The position numbers were made by a program, and so were the translations under genes. Positions 50,177 through 59,092 of a stretch of 64,000 bases of DNA are shown one piece after another. The DNA is from DATFQE01 sp963733845 (GTDB taxonomy: Bacteria; Actinomycetota; Thermoleophilia; Gaiellales; Gaiellaceae). The stretch spans positions 257,371-321,370 of the forward strand of contig CAVTEM010000005.1 of assembly GCA_963733845.1 (NCBI GenBank), written 5' to 3'. Numbering within the stretch: the stretch's first letter is position 1; every line of letters starts with the position of its first letter. The notes beneath the pieces were generated by a model. It had not been told where the DNA came from. It ran no database searches and saw nothing but the letters and a program-made list of their open reading frames with translations.

Positions 50177-51177
50177 CCTACGAGAACGTCTCGAAGAACT
50201 ACGACGGCACGGTCGCCGTCAGCGACCTCTCACTCGAGGTCGGCGACGGCGAGTTCATCGTGCTCGTCGGCCCATCCGGCTGCGGCAAGAGCACGGCGCT
50301 CCGGATGCTCGCCGGCCTCGAGCGGATCTCGGAGGGGCGGATCCTGATCGGCGACCGGGTGGTGAACAACGTCCGGCCCGCGGCGCGGGACGTCGCGATG
50401 GTCTTCCAGTCCTACGCGCTGTATCCACACATGACCGTGTACGACAATCTCGCCTTCGCGCTGCGCAACAAGCGGCTCCCGAAGCGCGAGATCGACGAGC
50501 GCGTGCGCCGCGCCGGCGAGGTCCTGCAGCTCGCCGAGCTGCTCAAGCGGAAGCCGAAGCAGCTCTCGGGCGGGCAGCGGCAGCGGGTGGCGCTGGGGCG
50601 GGCGATCGTGCGCGAGCCGGTCGTCTTCCTGATGGACGAGCCGCTGTCCAACCTCGACGCGAAGCTCCGCGTCGAGACACGCGCGGAGATCCTCAAGCTC
50701 CAGCAGCGGCTGGCGACTACGACCGTCTACGTGACCCACGACCAGGTCGAGGCGATGACGATGGGCCACCGGATCGCAGTGCTACGCGACGGCGTCCTGC
50801 AGCAGGTCGGCAGTCCCGAGGAGCTCTATACGAAGCCGACGAACGTCTTCGTCGCAGGCTTCATCGGCTCGCCGGCGATGAATCTCGTCCCGGCGCCGAT
50901 CGTCGACGGAGGCGGCTCCGGTGTCATCCTGGGCTTCCGGCCCGAGCACGTGCGCGTTGGGGGCGGGGGCGACGGCCTGATCTTCGACGCGCGCGTGGAG
51001 GTCGTCGAGTACCTCGGCGACGAACAGCTCGTCCACATAGTCCGCGGAGAGACGCCCCTGCTCGCCAAGCTGCCCATCGAAGAGCGCGTGCGCCAGGGCG
51101 ACGAGCTCACCTTCACGGTCCCGCACGGCAAGCTGCACCGCTTCGACGCGGACAGCGAAGAGCGGCTCGGCGACTGA
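50164..51177 (+). CDS. Sugar ABC transporter ATPase (UgpC/MsmX-type)
   Basis: 337 aa, ATG 50164. Walker A GPSGCGKST, Q-loop VFQSYALYPHMTV, signature LSGGQRQRVALGRAI, Walker B VVFLMDEPLSNLD, switch VTHDQVEAMTM. The C-terminal OB/TOBE region (GFRPEHVRV, LGDEQLVHI) is typical of MalK/UgpC enzymes that energise carbohydrate importers. Completes the operon; a self-complementary AGCGCTAGCGCT with a T-rich tail follows at once. Confidence 0.93.
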   Translation: MASVTYENVSKNYDGTVAVSDLSLEVGDGEFIVLVGPSGCGKSTALRMLAGLERISEGRILIGDRVVNNVRPAARDVAMVFQSYALYPHMTVYDNLAFALRNKRLPKREIDERVRRAGEVLQLAELLKRKPKQLSGGQRQRVALGRAIVREPVVFLMDEPLSNLDAKLRVETRAEILKLQQRLATTTVYVTHDQVEAMTMGHRIAVLRDGVLQQVGSPEELYTKPTNVFVAGFIGSPAMNLVPAPIVDGGGSGVILGFRPEHVRVGGGGDGLIFDARVEVVEYLGDEQLVHIVRGETPLLAKLPIEERVRQGDELTFTVPHGKLHRFDADSEERLGD

Positions 51178-51195
51178 GCGCTAGCGCTTCTTTTT
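51177..51195. terminator. Short palindrome with T tract at the end of the sugar operon
   Basis: AGCGCTAGCGCT (51177-51188) followed by TCTTTTT. It overlaps the stop codon region of both convergent genes. The stem is short (4-5 bp with a CTAG loop), so termination is only possible, not certain. Confidence 0.35.
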
Positions 51196-53178
51196 GACGG
51201 TGATCGTGACTGGACTGCTGGTCGTGGTCGCGCCGGCGTTGTCGGTCGCCCGTGCGGTCAGCGTGTAGGTGCCGGCGGAGCCAGTGTTCCACTGAGTCGC
51301 GTAGGGGGCGGTCGTGTCTTCGCTCAGCCTCGTCGCGCCATTGAAGAACTCGACCCGGGTCACGGTGCCGTCGGCGTCGGCAGCGGTCGCCGCGAGCGAG
51401 ATCTTGGCCGGGGAGGTGAAGCTGACGCCGTTCGACGTGAGCGACACGCTCGGCGGCTGATTCGACGGCGGCGGAGGCGGAGGCGGAGGCGGAGGCGGCG
51501 GAGGTGGCGGCGGTGGAGGCGGCGGAGGTGGCGGAGGAGGAGGAGGAGGAGGAGGAGGAGGCGGCGGGGGCGGTGGGGCCGCGGCGTCGAGTTGGACCAT
51601 CCTCGCCACCGACGGGACGCCGGCGGAGTCGGTGATGAAGAGCATGTAGGCGCCCGGGACCGCCGTGTTCAGGTTTGCGGGGACGGTCGCCGTCAGCGTG
51701 CCGAGGCCGGGTGTGAAGGAAAGCGGGACGTAGCGCTGCTCCATCTCGACAGAGTGCGTTTGCGAACCCAGCCGGATCAGCCCGACCCTGTTGATCGAAG
51801 CGGCGTTCGGCGTGTTGATCTGGAAGGACGTACCGTGGCTGACCGTGCCAGGCGCGCCGGTGATTTCGGGACGCGGTGCAAGCTGCCCGGAGCCGTCCTT
51901 TCTGAACAGGTACGGCGGTGTGAAGACCTCGGCGTTCTTCGCCAGGTAGCCAACCTGATCGCAGGTGCCGCAGATGCCGCCGCCCGACGAGAGCACGCGG
52001 CCGTCCGGGAGCAGCAGGGCGGTCGAGTGATACTGGCGTGTCACAGCCTGCGCCGCGAGCGTGGTCCATTGACCCGTCGCGGGGTTCCACCGCTCTGCGT
52101 TGTAGACGCCTCCGTTCATATCGATGAGTGATGCCCCGGTCGAGTTGCCTCCGGTCGCCAGGACGCTCCCGTCGGCCAGCAGCGTGAGATTGTGCTGGCG
52201 ACGGCCGAAGGCCATTGGCGAAGTGGCGGCGACTTGGGGCGTGGCGCCGTTCGTGTCGATCACAAGCGCGCTGTTCGATGAAGACCCGCCACCGGCCACG
52301 AGCGTCTTGCCGATGTCATAGACCGCGTGGCTTCCGTAACCGCGGTTGATTCCGTCGCGCTGGCCGAAGCTCTGCCAGGAGCCCCCGCCCGTCGGGTCGA
52401 GCTTCCGCAGGGTCTGATCTGGCCCCGAGTAGAAGACGCGACCGTCGGGCGCAACGTCCAGCCAGGGATAGAGCGGCAGGTTGAGCGAGGCAGTGCTCAG
52501 TGTCCGCAGGGTCCCATCGGTCTTCCGCACCTCAGGAGTATCGGGACCGCCTTCCGTGATCAGCATCTCGCCGTTCGTCAGCGGCGTTACGGACGGATAC
52601 CAGCGAGCGGCCGCCATAGTGGGACCCAGGCTCCAGCGGCTGGTCACAGGGTTGAATAGATGCGTCTGCGCGATCCCCTGAAGTTGCGCGTTCTTGTTTC
52701 CGCCCGCGATGAACAAGGAACCGTCGAAGAGGTGCGCGAAACCGGCGCAGAAAATGTTGTAACCCGTATCGACCGTGGCGGGTGTATGGATGCCCGTGCT
52801 GGGGTCGTAGACGGTGGCTCTCGTGAAGTTGTGAACGGGGAAGGCCTCGGTCGCGGCATCGCCGACGGAGTCCCAGGCGAGCACTTTGCCGTTCGGAAGG
52901 AGCGCCGCGTGAATGCCGACGACGGGCCAGTTCTCCACTGGGCTCCATTGCCCGACCTGCCCGGGATCGTCCGCGAGGACAGCGGCGATCGCCTGCGACG
53001 CCCACGCTGACCGGAGCCGGGTTCCACTGTTGAGCTCCGCCTCCGTCGCCGCACTGTGGACGACCGCATCCTCGGCCTGATGACCCGCCCGCGTGTTGAC
53101 GTCGTGCGCCACGCCGGCGCCGGGAGCACCAAGTGCCGCCGCCAGCACCAGCGCGACGACGAGCGCAGCACGGGTCAC
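51181..53178 (-). CDS. Secreted copper-radical oxidase (glyoxal/galactose oxidase-like) with poly-Pro linker and Ig-like domain
   Basis: About 665 aa from GTG 53178, which gives a clean signal peptide (RAALVVALVLAAALGAPGAGVAHD); the frame is open to 53271. A kelch propeller plus DUF1929 domain carries all ligands of the Cu-Tyr-Cys site: Cys in NIFCAGFAHL (about 144), Tyr in ARWYPSVTP (194), Tyr-His in RQYHSTALL (383-384), His in SQTHSVEMEQRY (475). After AAP comes a run of about 38 prolines, then a C-terminal Ig-like domain (TRVEFFNGATRLSEDT ... YTLTARATDNAG). It oxidises alcohols or aldehydes to give H2O2 in characterised relatives; substrate here is unknown. Confidence 0.82.
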   Translation of the reverse strand: MTRAALVVALVLAAALGAPGAGVAHDVNTRAGHQAEDAVVHSAATEAELNSGTRLRSAWASQAIAAVLADDPGQVGQWSPVENWPVVGIHAALLPNGKVLAWDSVGDAATEAFPVHNFTRATVYDPSTGIHTPATVDTGYNIFCAGFAHLFDGSLFIAGGNKNAQLQGIAQTHLFNPVTSRWSLGPTMAAARWYPSVTPLTNGEMLITEGGPDTPEVRKTDGTLRTLSTASLNLPLYPWLDVAPDGRVFYSGPDQTLRKLDPTGGGSWQSFGQRDGINRGYGSHAVYDIGKTLVAGGGSSSNSALVIDTNGATPQVAATSPMAFGRRQHNLTLLADGSVLATGGNSTGASLIDMNGGVYNAERWNPATGQWTTLAAQAVTRQYHSTALLLPDGRVLSSGGGICGTCDQVGYLAKNAEVFTPPYLFRKDGSGQLAPRPEITGAPGTVSHGTSFQINTPNAASINRVGLIRLGSQTHSVEMEQRYVPLSFTPGLGTLTATVPANLNTAVPGAYMLFITDSAGVPSVARMVQLDAAAPPPPPPPPPPPPPPPPPPPPPPPPPPPPPPPPPPPPPSNQPPSVSLTSNGVSFTSPAKISLAATAADADGTVTRVEFFNGATRLSEDTTAPYATQWNTGSAGTYTLTARATDNAGATTTSSPVTITVKKKR
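51467..51583. repeat. GGC/GGA/GGT triplet repeat encoding poly-proline
   Basis: About 39 triplets, mostly GGC, GGA and GGT on the plus strand, coding a proline run on the minus strand. Prone to replication slippage and assembly error, so the exact length should not be trusted. Confidence 0.8.
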
Positions 53179-53326
53179 CGACGCGCGTCGGCGCGCCGCA
53201 TACCGGCGGAGGAGGGTGGCCGCAGAAGTCACCGCCAAGAAAGCATTAACACCGCGCCCGTCGAAGTTCAAGAGCGCTCTGCGAGTCGCCAGATCCGAAT
53301 CGACGAACCCGTGCGAGTCAATCCTC

Positions 53327-53332
53327 TAGTGT
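53327..53332 (+). promoter_or_regulatory. Predicted -10 box of the ArgH-like gene
   Basis: TAGTGT ends 7 nt before the GTG at 53340; consistent with a leaderless transcript. Confidence 0.35.
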
Positions 53333-53339
53333 CGCCGTC

Positions 53340-54839
53340 GTGACGGAGACCGAGGAGCTGGGGCGTGGCGGGCGGCTGCGCGGCGGCGCTACGGGCGAGC
53401 TCGTGGCCGCGGCCTATGCGGCCGAGAGTGCCCACGGCCCGCGTCTGGCTCGCGGGTTGTCGCTCGCAGATCTCGCGCACGCCGTCGCACTCATCGAGGG
53501 TGGCGACCTCGCTGGCGAGGACGCGAAGTCGCTCCTCCGGGGGCTGCTCGAGCTGCACGCGATCCCCGGCGACGAGTTCCCGTGGGACCCGTCGCTCGGC
53601 GACGCGTTCAACGCACGCGAGGCCGAGCTCGAGCGGCGCGTCGGACGGGCGGCCGCCGGCTGGCTGAGCGCCGGCCGTCCACGACGCGAGGCGTTTCGCG
53701 TCGCGCTCCGGTTGACGGCCCGTGCGGGCGCGCGCGAGCTGCATGACGCGCTCGTCGACCAGGCGGCGGCGCTCGTCCGGCACGTAGGCGCGACGCGCAC
53801 CGCGCTCGCGACCGACTACACCTACCTCCAGCCGGCACAGCCGACCACCGTCGGCCACCTCCTCCTGGCGTACGCCTACCCGGCGCTTCGCGACGGTGAC
53901 CGGGCGCGCGCCTCGCACGCCGCCCTAGGGGCGAGCGTTGCGGGGGCCGGCGGGAGCGCGGGCTCACGCTGGTCGCTCGATCGCGCGCGACTCGCCGAGC
54001 TGCTCGGCTGCGACGGAATCGTCGAGCACGCCAAGGACGCGGCGTGGCAGGCCGACGTGTACCTCGAGCTACTTGCGACGCTCGCGATCGCCGCGACGCA
54101 CCAGAGCCAGCTCGGCCAGGACTTCGAGATCTACGCCAGCCAGGAGTTCGGTCTGGTCGAGCTCGCGGACGCCCACAGTCGCGCAAGCGCGCTGATGCCG
54201 CAGAAGAAGAATCCGTATGCACTCGCCGCGATACGCACGCAGGCAGGTCAGGCAGCCGGCGACGTCGCCAGCGCGCTCGTCGCGCTGCACACCGGGTCGG
54301 CGCGCACGGATCACTTCCACCTGCTTAACGGCATCGTTCCACGAGCGCTCGACGAGGCGGTCGCGATCGGCCGGTTGACCGCGTCCGTGCTGGACGGCAT
54401 CGAGCTGCGGACGGAGCGCTTCGCTCAGATCGCACGCGAGAGCTTCGTCACCGCCGCCGACGTCGCCGACGTCCTCGCGCTGACGGGAGACATCGACTAC
54501 CGCAGTGCGCACAAGATCGTCGGGCGCGCGGTCCGCGACCTCGTCGACGCCGGCGAGCCGTCTTCGCAGCTGACGCCGGACCGCCTTGCTGCGGCGTCCG
54601 TGGCCGCGATCGGTAGGCCGGTCGAGGTCGACGACGCGACGCTTCGGGAAGCGCTCGATCCTGCGGCGTGCGCTGCCGCCCGCCGGCAGGCGGGGTCGTC
54701 GTCGGAGGACGCCATGAACGAGATGCTCGACGAGATTCACGCGACTCTGACCGCGCATGAGAGCTGGAGCCGGACGGCACTGAAGCGCGAGTCGGCTGCG
54801 GAGACGGCGCTTCTCGCTCGCGCTCGCGATCTCGCCTGA
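53340..54839 (+). CDS. Argininosuccinate-lyase-like protein with altered active site
   Basis: 499 aa, GTG 53340. Fumarase/aspartase superfamily, closest to ArgH: RGGRLRGGATGELVAAAYAAE at the N-terminus, YLQPAQPTTVGHLLLAY, and the signature loop SALMPQKKNPYAL. ArgH normally has THLQ, whose His is the catalytic base partner; here it is TYLQ. The usual GSSxMP loop reads ASALMP. The rest of the length is normal for ArgH or slightly longer. No other arg gene is adjacent. Probably a lyase of another substrate, or a divergent ArgH. Confidence 0.75.
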   Translation: MTETEELGRGGRLRGGATGELVAAAYAAESAHGPRLARGLSLADLAHAVALIEGGDLAGEDAKSLLRGLLELHAIPGDEFPWDPSLGDAFNAREAELERRVGRAAAGWLSAGRPRREAFRVALRLTARAGARELHDALVDQAAALVRHVGATRTALATDYTYLQPAQPTTVGHLLLAYAYPALRDGDRARASHAALGASVAGAGGSAGSRWSLDRARLAELLGCDGIVEHAKDAAWQADVYLELLATLAIAATHQSQLGQDFEIYASQEFGLVELADAHSRASALMPQKKNPYALAAIRTQAGQAAGDVASALVALHTGSARTDHFHLLNGIVPRALDEAVAIGRLTASVLDGIELRTERFAQIARESFVTAADVADVLALTGDIDYRSAHKIVGRAVRDLVDAGEPSSQLTPDRLAAASVAAIGRPVEVDDATLREALDPAACAAARRQAGSSSEDAMNEMLDEIHATLTAHESWSRTALKRESAAETALLARARDLA

Positions 54840-54932
54840 GCAGGGAGGCGCACACTCCGGTCTGCGCTCCAACGAACACGGGGCGCGTTCGATACGTTCC
54901 TCATCAAGAAGCAAACGTGCGAGGGCGTCGAC

Positions 54933-55166
54933 ATGGCTGAGCTCGGGTTACCGCCAAGGCATCTCAAGTGCCAGCAGTGTGAAATGGCTCTAGTGCTCCT
55001 CCCGCGGTCCCTCTATCCCAGAGCCGCCGATTGGGACACGGCTCAACTCGCCAAGTTCGCCGGTGAGATCAGGTATCCCGGTGGGGACGTCGTGGCGATG
55101 TACACAGTCCCCGACGCTGACGGGAACTACGCCTGCCCCGCGTGCGGAACTATCGGGGACATTTAG
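54933..55166 (+). CDS. Small hypothetical protein with two CxxC motifs
   Basis: 77 aa, ATG 54933. CQQC (about residues 13-16) and CPAC (about 68-71) could form a zinc ribbon with a long insert. Composition is less Arg/Ala-rich than its neighbours. No family recognised. It is an independent gene with 93 bp of non-coding DNA upstream. Confidence 0.5.
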   Translation: MAELGLPPRHLKCQQCEMALVLLPRSLYPRAADWDTAQLAKFAGEIRYPGGDVVAMYTVPDADGNYACPACGTIGDI

Positions 55167-55274
55167 GCCCCGGTCCGCTCGCAGCGCACGACGCGGCCCT
55201 CTCCGCGGTGCCCAATCCATTGCGCCGCTCCGTTCGTAGTTCCTCATGTCCGTCCACGAGAAGGGAGACTCGTG

Positions 55275-55568
55275 ATGAAACAAGCGCGTCCACGGACTCT
55301 CCGTGCCGCCATCCTCGCGCTGTTGACGGGAGTTGCCGTACTTGTCCTGGCAGGGGTCGCCGCGGCCAGCGCGCTCTACGGTGGCTGTGCCACTGGCTCG
55401 ACGCCCGAAAAGGCGATCAACAAGGCGATCTACGACGCCGAGGTCTCCGCCGAAGGCGACGGGCTGTTCAGCTGCACCATCGTCGGCGAGCCGGCGGTGT
55501 GGTTCGTCCCGTACGAGAACTACCCAGGGGGCTTCTACCGAGCCGCTGTGGACATGACCTGCACCTGA
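55275..55568 (+). CDS. Small secreted protein
   Basis: 97 aa from ATG 55275 with AAGGGAG (55261-55267) upstream; GTG 55272 adds one residue. Signal peptide RAAILALLTGVAVLVLAGVAAASA (cleavage about residue 34). The mature part is about 63 residues with three Cys (YGGCATG, FSCTIVG and the C-terminal CT). Alternating hydrophobic pattern suggests a small beta fold. Function unknown. Confidence 0.6.
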   Translation: MKQARPRTLRAAILALLTGVAVLVLAGVAAASALYGGCATGSTPEKAINKAIYDAEVSAEGDGLFSCTIVGEPAVWFVPYENYPGGFYRAAVDMTCT

Positions 55569-55580
55569 CATCTGTTCGAG

Positions 55581-55600
55581 CGGCATCGACGACGATGCCG
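55581..55600. terminator. Hairpin after the small secreted protein gene
   Basis: CGGCATCG-ACGA-CGATGCCG, a perfect 8-bp stem with a 4-nt loop 12 bp after the stop. No T tract, so a Rho-dependent or RNA-protecting hairpin is likelier than an intrinsic terminator. Confidence 0.45.
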
Positions 55601-55942
55601 CGACAGGTCGGCCGCGCCGCACGGGTTCACGCCCTGCACCGCCCACGAACAGGCGACCCGCTCTCGAGCAGCTGTAACGCTTGGGGCGGGCCTTTGCCGC
55701 CGGACCCATGGCGAGGTGGCCTCTAGTCCCCCAGCCGTCACGTACTAAAGACGCACAGTTAGGCGCCGAAGCGCGTCTTACAAGTTGAAAGCATGACTCG
55801 CCCGCCGTTCTCTGCCAGGGGTCTTTTCGGCCGCGGACGTATGATCGACCACCTGCGATCGCGAGTTCGAGCGATAGGTCTCGACGACGCTTTGGTCGCG
55901 ACTCTCGTGCTTGTGCGCCGGCGCTCCGCTGCGCCGTCGCGC
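55601..55942. other. Non-coding stretch, no gene seen
   Basis: About 340 bp between the small secreted protein and the ligase stop. ORFs crossing it are shadows without start signals. One weak inverted repeat AAGACGC/GCGTCTT is near 55747-55781. Nothing else recognisable. Confidence 0.5.
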
Positions 55943-57340
55943 CTAGCCGGAACGGAGGGCGTCGCGGTCGATCGCGCGCTTCAGGATCTTGCCCGTTGGC
56001 CCCTTCGGGAGTTCGTCGACGAACACGATCCGGCGCGGGTACTTGTACGCGGCCACCCGCTCCTTCGTCCACCCTTGGAGCTCGTCGGCGGAGGCGGTCG
56101 CGCCGGGGCGCCTGACCACGACCGCCGCCACCTCCTCGCCCAGTCGGTCGTCCGCGACTCCGACGACCGCAGTTTCGAGGACGTCGGGGTGGGCGTAGAG
56201 AGCCTCCTCGACCTCGCGGGGGTAGACGTTGTAGCCGCCGCGGACGATCAGGTCCTTCTTTCTGTCGACGAGAAACAGGTAGCGGTCGTCGTCGAGGTAG
56301 CCGACGTCGCCGGTCGAGAGCCAGCCGTCGTGGTCGATCGCCTCGCGGGTCGCCTCCTCGTCCTGCCAGTAGCCGGCGATGACCGACGGGCCACGAAGCT
56401 GGACCTCGCCGACGCCGTCGACGGCTTCGTGGATGCGGATCTCGGTGCCGCCGAGCGGCTTGCCGACCGATCCGGGCTTCCGACGCTCTCCGACCCCGTA
56501 CGTCGTCGCGATCCCGCTGAGCTCGGTCAGCCCGTAGCCCTCGTGCACCTCGCCGCCGAACGTACGCTCGAAGTCGTTCGCGACCTCGATGGGGACGGCG
56601 GCGCCGCCGACGTGGGCGATCCGGATCGGCGCCAGCTCGCTCGCGTCCCGCGCCGCCTGGCAGAGCGCGATGCACATCGTCGGCACGCCGAGCAAGATCG
56701 TCGTCCGCGTCGCCGTCATGGTCGCCAGCGTCCGTTCCGCCTCGAAGCGCGGGACGACGGCGACGGCGGCGCCTGCGAGGAAGGTCGACACCAGCCCGGT
56801 GGACTGTCCGAGCACGTGCGTGAACGGCGCGGCTCCGAGCACGACGTCGGCCGGGCCGAGGACCAGCGCCTCCGCCGCGTTGCGGGCTGCTGCGCGGATG
56901 CTGCCGTGGGTGAGGACGGCGCCCTTCGGCCGCCCGGACGTGCCCGAGGTGAAGAGGATCACGGCCGGCTCGTCGTCCTCGCGCTCGACGATCCCGGCGT
57001 TCGCCCCGCCGCCGACGGGCAACTCGTCGTTGATTACCAAGTGCGGCGTCGCGGCGCGCACGCGCTCCTCGACTTCCGGCGGGGCGAGTAGGACGTTCAG
57101 TGGCACGACGACCGCGCCGGCGCGCAGGACGCCGAAGAACGCGGCCACGTACGCGGGGGAGTTCGGGAGCCTCAGCGCGACGCGGTCGCCCGCCCCGACG
57201 CCGCGGGCGGCGAGCGCGGCAGCCGCCTCGGTGATGCGACGGTCGAGCTCCATGTAGCTGACCGTCTCTTCCTCGAAGTACAGCGCCGGCCGGTCCGGGG
57301 CTTGCGCGGCGGATTCCGCGACGATGTTGGCCAGGTTCAT
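55943..57340 (-). CDS. Acyl-CoA ligase / AMP-binding enzyme
   Basis: 465 aa from ATG 57340. Adenylation motifs in order: ILFTSGTSGRPKGAVLTH (A3, about 135-152), GYGLTELSG (A5), STGDVGYLDDD (A7), DRKKDLIVRGGYNVYPREVEEAL (A8), and PTGKILKR with the catalytic Lys (A10). It activates a carboxylic acid with ATP and CoA. Short for a fatty-acyl ligase (often 500-550), so the substrate may be small or aromatic. Divergent from the SDR gene; both share the operator at 57410. Confidence 0.88.
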   Translation of the reverse strand: MNLANIVAESAAQAPDRPALYFEEETVSYMELDRRITEAAAALAARGVGAGDRVALRLPNSPAYVAAFFGVLRAGAVVVPLNVLLAPPEVEERVRAATPHLVINDELPVGGGANAGIVEREDDEPAVILFTSGTSGRPKGAVLTHGSIRAAARNAAEALVLGPADVVLGAAPFTHVLGQSTGLVSTFLAGAAVAVVPRFEAERTLATMTATRTTILLGVPTMCIALCQAARDASELAPIRIAHVGGAAVPIEVANDFERTFGGEVHEGYGLTELSGIATTYGVGERRKPGSVGKPLGGTEIRIHEAVDGVGEVQLRGPSVIAGYWQDEEATREAIDHDGWLSTGDVGYLDDDRYLFLVDRKKDLIVRGGYNVYPREVEEALYAHPDVLETAVVGVADDRLGEEVAAVVVRRPGATASADELQGWTKERVAAYKYPRRIVFVDELPKGPTGKILKRAIDRDALRSG

Positions 57341-57409
57341 CGTGAGTGACGATCGCACGTCCGGTAGGTACGCGAGCGCGCGGACTTATGCCCGATAGCC
57401 TTCCGAGAC

Positions 57410-57426
57410 TATCAGGTAGCCTGATT
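57410..57426. promoter_or_regulatory. Operator of the catabolic regulon, copy 1
   Basis: TATCAG-GTAGC-CTGATT between the divergent ligase and SDR genes. Almost the same as the site at 63214 (TATCAG-GTAGT-CTGATA on its minus strand). Typical arm and spacer size for MarR or TetR dimers; the MarR gene at 59949 is the likely partner. Confidence 0.6.
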
Positions 57427-57456
57427 TCACCCCCAGAATGCGAGGAGGAAGATGCG

Positions 57457-58293
57457 ATGGGTGTGCTCGACGGGAAGGCTGCGATCGTCACGGGCTCGGC
57501 CCGCGGGATCGGTCGGGCCACGGCCGAGTTGCTCGCCGAGCATGGCGCGCGCGTGCTGGTCAACGACCTCGACGCCGAGCTGGCCGAACAGGCGGCGGCG
57601 GAGATCGAGGGTGAGACGGTGGTCTTCGGCGGCGACCTGACGCAGGATGGCATGCCGGAAGAGCTCGTCCGGCGAGTGGTGGACGCGTTCGGTCAGCTCG
57701 ACATCGTCGTCAACAACGCCGGCTACACCTGGGACGGGATGGCGCACAAGATGAGCGACGAGCAATTTCGGGCGATGCTCGAGATCCACACCGTCGTCCC
57801 GTTCAGGGTCCTGCGCGCTGCCGCGCCCTACCTGCGCGACGCGGGCAAGGCCGACCGCGAGGCCGGGCGCGAGATCTTTCGGAAGGTCGTCAACGTCGCC
57901 TCGATCTCGGGCACCCAGGGAAACCTCGGGCAGGCGAACTACTCGGCTGCGAAGGCCGGCTTGGTCGGCCTCACGAAGACGCTCGCGCGCGAGTGGGGCG
58001 CGTTCAGGGTCAATGTCAACGCGGTTGCGTTCGGGTTCGTCGAGACGCGCCTGACGGCGGCATCCGACGACGACCGCGGCCCCGAGACGTTCGTCAAGGA
58101 CGGGCAGGAGATCCGGCTCGGCATCCCGGAGAAGATGCGCCAGCTCGCGCCGACGATCATCCCGCTCGGCCGGCCAGCGACGGCGGAGGACGCCGCCGGG
58201 CCGATCTTCTTCCTTTGCTCGCCGTGGTCGAACTTCGTACACGGCCAGGTGCTCACTGCGAGCGGCGGCCAGACGACCGGGATGACGACTTGA
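57457..58293 (+). CDS. Short-chain dehydrogenase/reductase
   Basis: 278 aa, ATG 57457 with GAGGAGGA upstream. Rossmann motif TGSARGIG (12-19), NNAG (86-89), catalytic Ser about 149-151, Tyr162 and Lys166 in NYSAAK. A slightly long insertion (DAGKADREAGREIFRKV) precedes the Ser. Related SDRs act as 3-hydroxyacyl-CoA dehydrogenases next to MaoC hydratases, which fits the downstream gene. It overlaps the maoC-like gene by 4 bp (TTGA). Confidence 0.88.
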   Translation: MGVLDGKAAIVTGSARGIGRATAELLAEHGARVLVNDLDAELAEQAAAEIEGETVVFGGDLTQDGMPEELVRRVVDAFGQLDIVVNNAGYTWDGMAHKMSDEQFRAMLEIHTVVPFRVLRAAAPYLRDAGKADREAGREIFRKVVNVASISGTQGNLGQANYSAAKAGLVGLTKTLAREWGAFRVNVNAVAFGFVETRLTAASDDDRGPETFVKDGQEIRLGIPEKMRQLAPTIIPLGRPATAEDAAGPIFFLCSPWSNFVHGQVLTASGGQTTGMTT

Positions 58294-59092
58294 GCTTCGA
58301 CGTAAATGCGATTGGCCGCGCCGGCGACGAACGACGCTACGAGGTGTCGGCGTCCGCGCTCCAGGCGTACGCCGAGGCGACCAACGGCGCTTCCCGGCGG
58401 CCCGGTGTTCGCGATCGTCCCGGTTTGGGACGCGATCGCGCCCTGCGTCGCGGGCCGTCGCCTCCGACGAGGCGCGCAAGCGGGTCGTGCACTACGAGCA
58501 GGACATGCTGCTCCACCGGCCGATCGAGGCGGGTATGACGCTGGTCTCGCAGGCGACGCCCGTCGCGCTGCTCGGCCGTCCGAACGGCACGTCGCTCGTG
58601 ATCAAGACGGAGACGCGGACGTCCGACGGCGTGCTCGTCAACGAGCAGTACGTGACGGAGTTCTTCCGCGGCGTCGAGACCGAACGGAGCGTCGGCGAGC
58701 GTGCGCCGGACCACCGCCTCGAGAGCGACGGGACTCCGATTGCAGAGATCGCGTATCCCGTCGCCGACGACCAGACGGTGCGGTATGCCACCGCGTCGGG
58801 CGACGACTTCGCGATCCACCTCGACGACGAGTTCGCACGCAAGGTGGGGCTGCCCGGCCGGATCGTCCACGGTCTCTGCACGATGGCCTTCGCGGGCCGC
58901 GCCGTCCTCGAAGCCGCGGGCGTCGATGATCCGCGGGCGGTGAGACGCCTCGCTGTGCGCTTCTCCGCGCCGCTCTATCCCGGTGACACGGTGACCACCC
59001 GCATCTGGCGCGTCGACGGAGGGTTCGGCTTCGACGCGCTCGACGGAGAAGGCAAGGCCGTGATCAAGGACGGGCGCGCGGAGCTGCGGTGA
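58290..59092 (+). CDS. MaoC-like (R)-hydratase/dehydratase (two frame shifts)
   Basis: TTG 58290 overlaps the SDR stop. N-terminal FAS1-type MaoC half: RAGDERRYEVSASALQAYAEATN, then a +1 shift near 58395 to PVFAIVPVWDAIAP, another near 58450 to ASDEARKRVVHYEQDMLLHRPI. The C-terminal hot-dog half is intact: DQTVRYATASGDDFAIHLDDEFARKVGLPGRIVHGLCTMAF, which carries the D-x4-H-type hydratase motif. The two shifts together restore one protein of ~267 aa. Likely hydrates an enoyl-CoA. Overlaps the amidohydrolase by 4 bp (GTGA). Confidence 0.8.

Noticed and set aside
51467..51583. Triplet tract as a CRISPR or satellite repeat
   Set aside because: It is in frame and codes the proline linker of the copper-radical oxidase.
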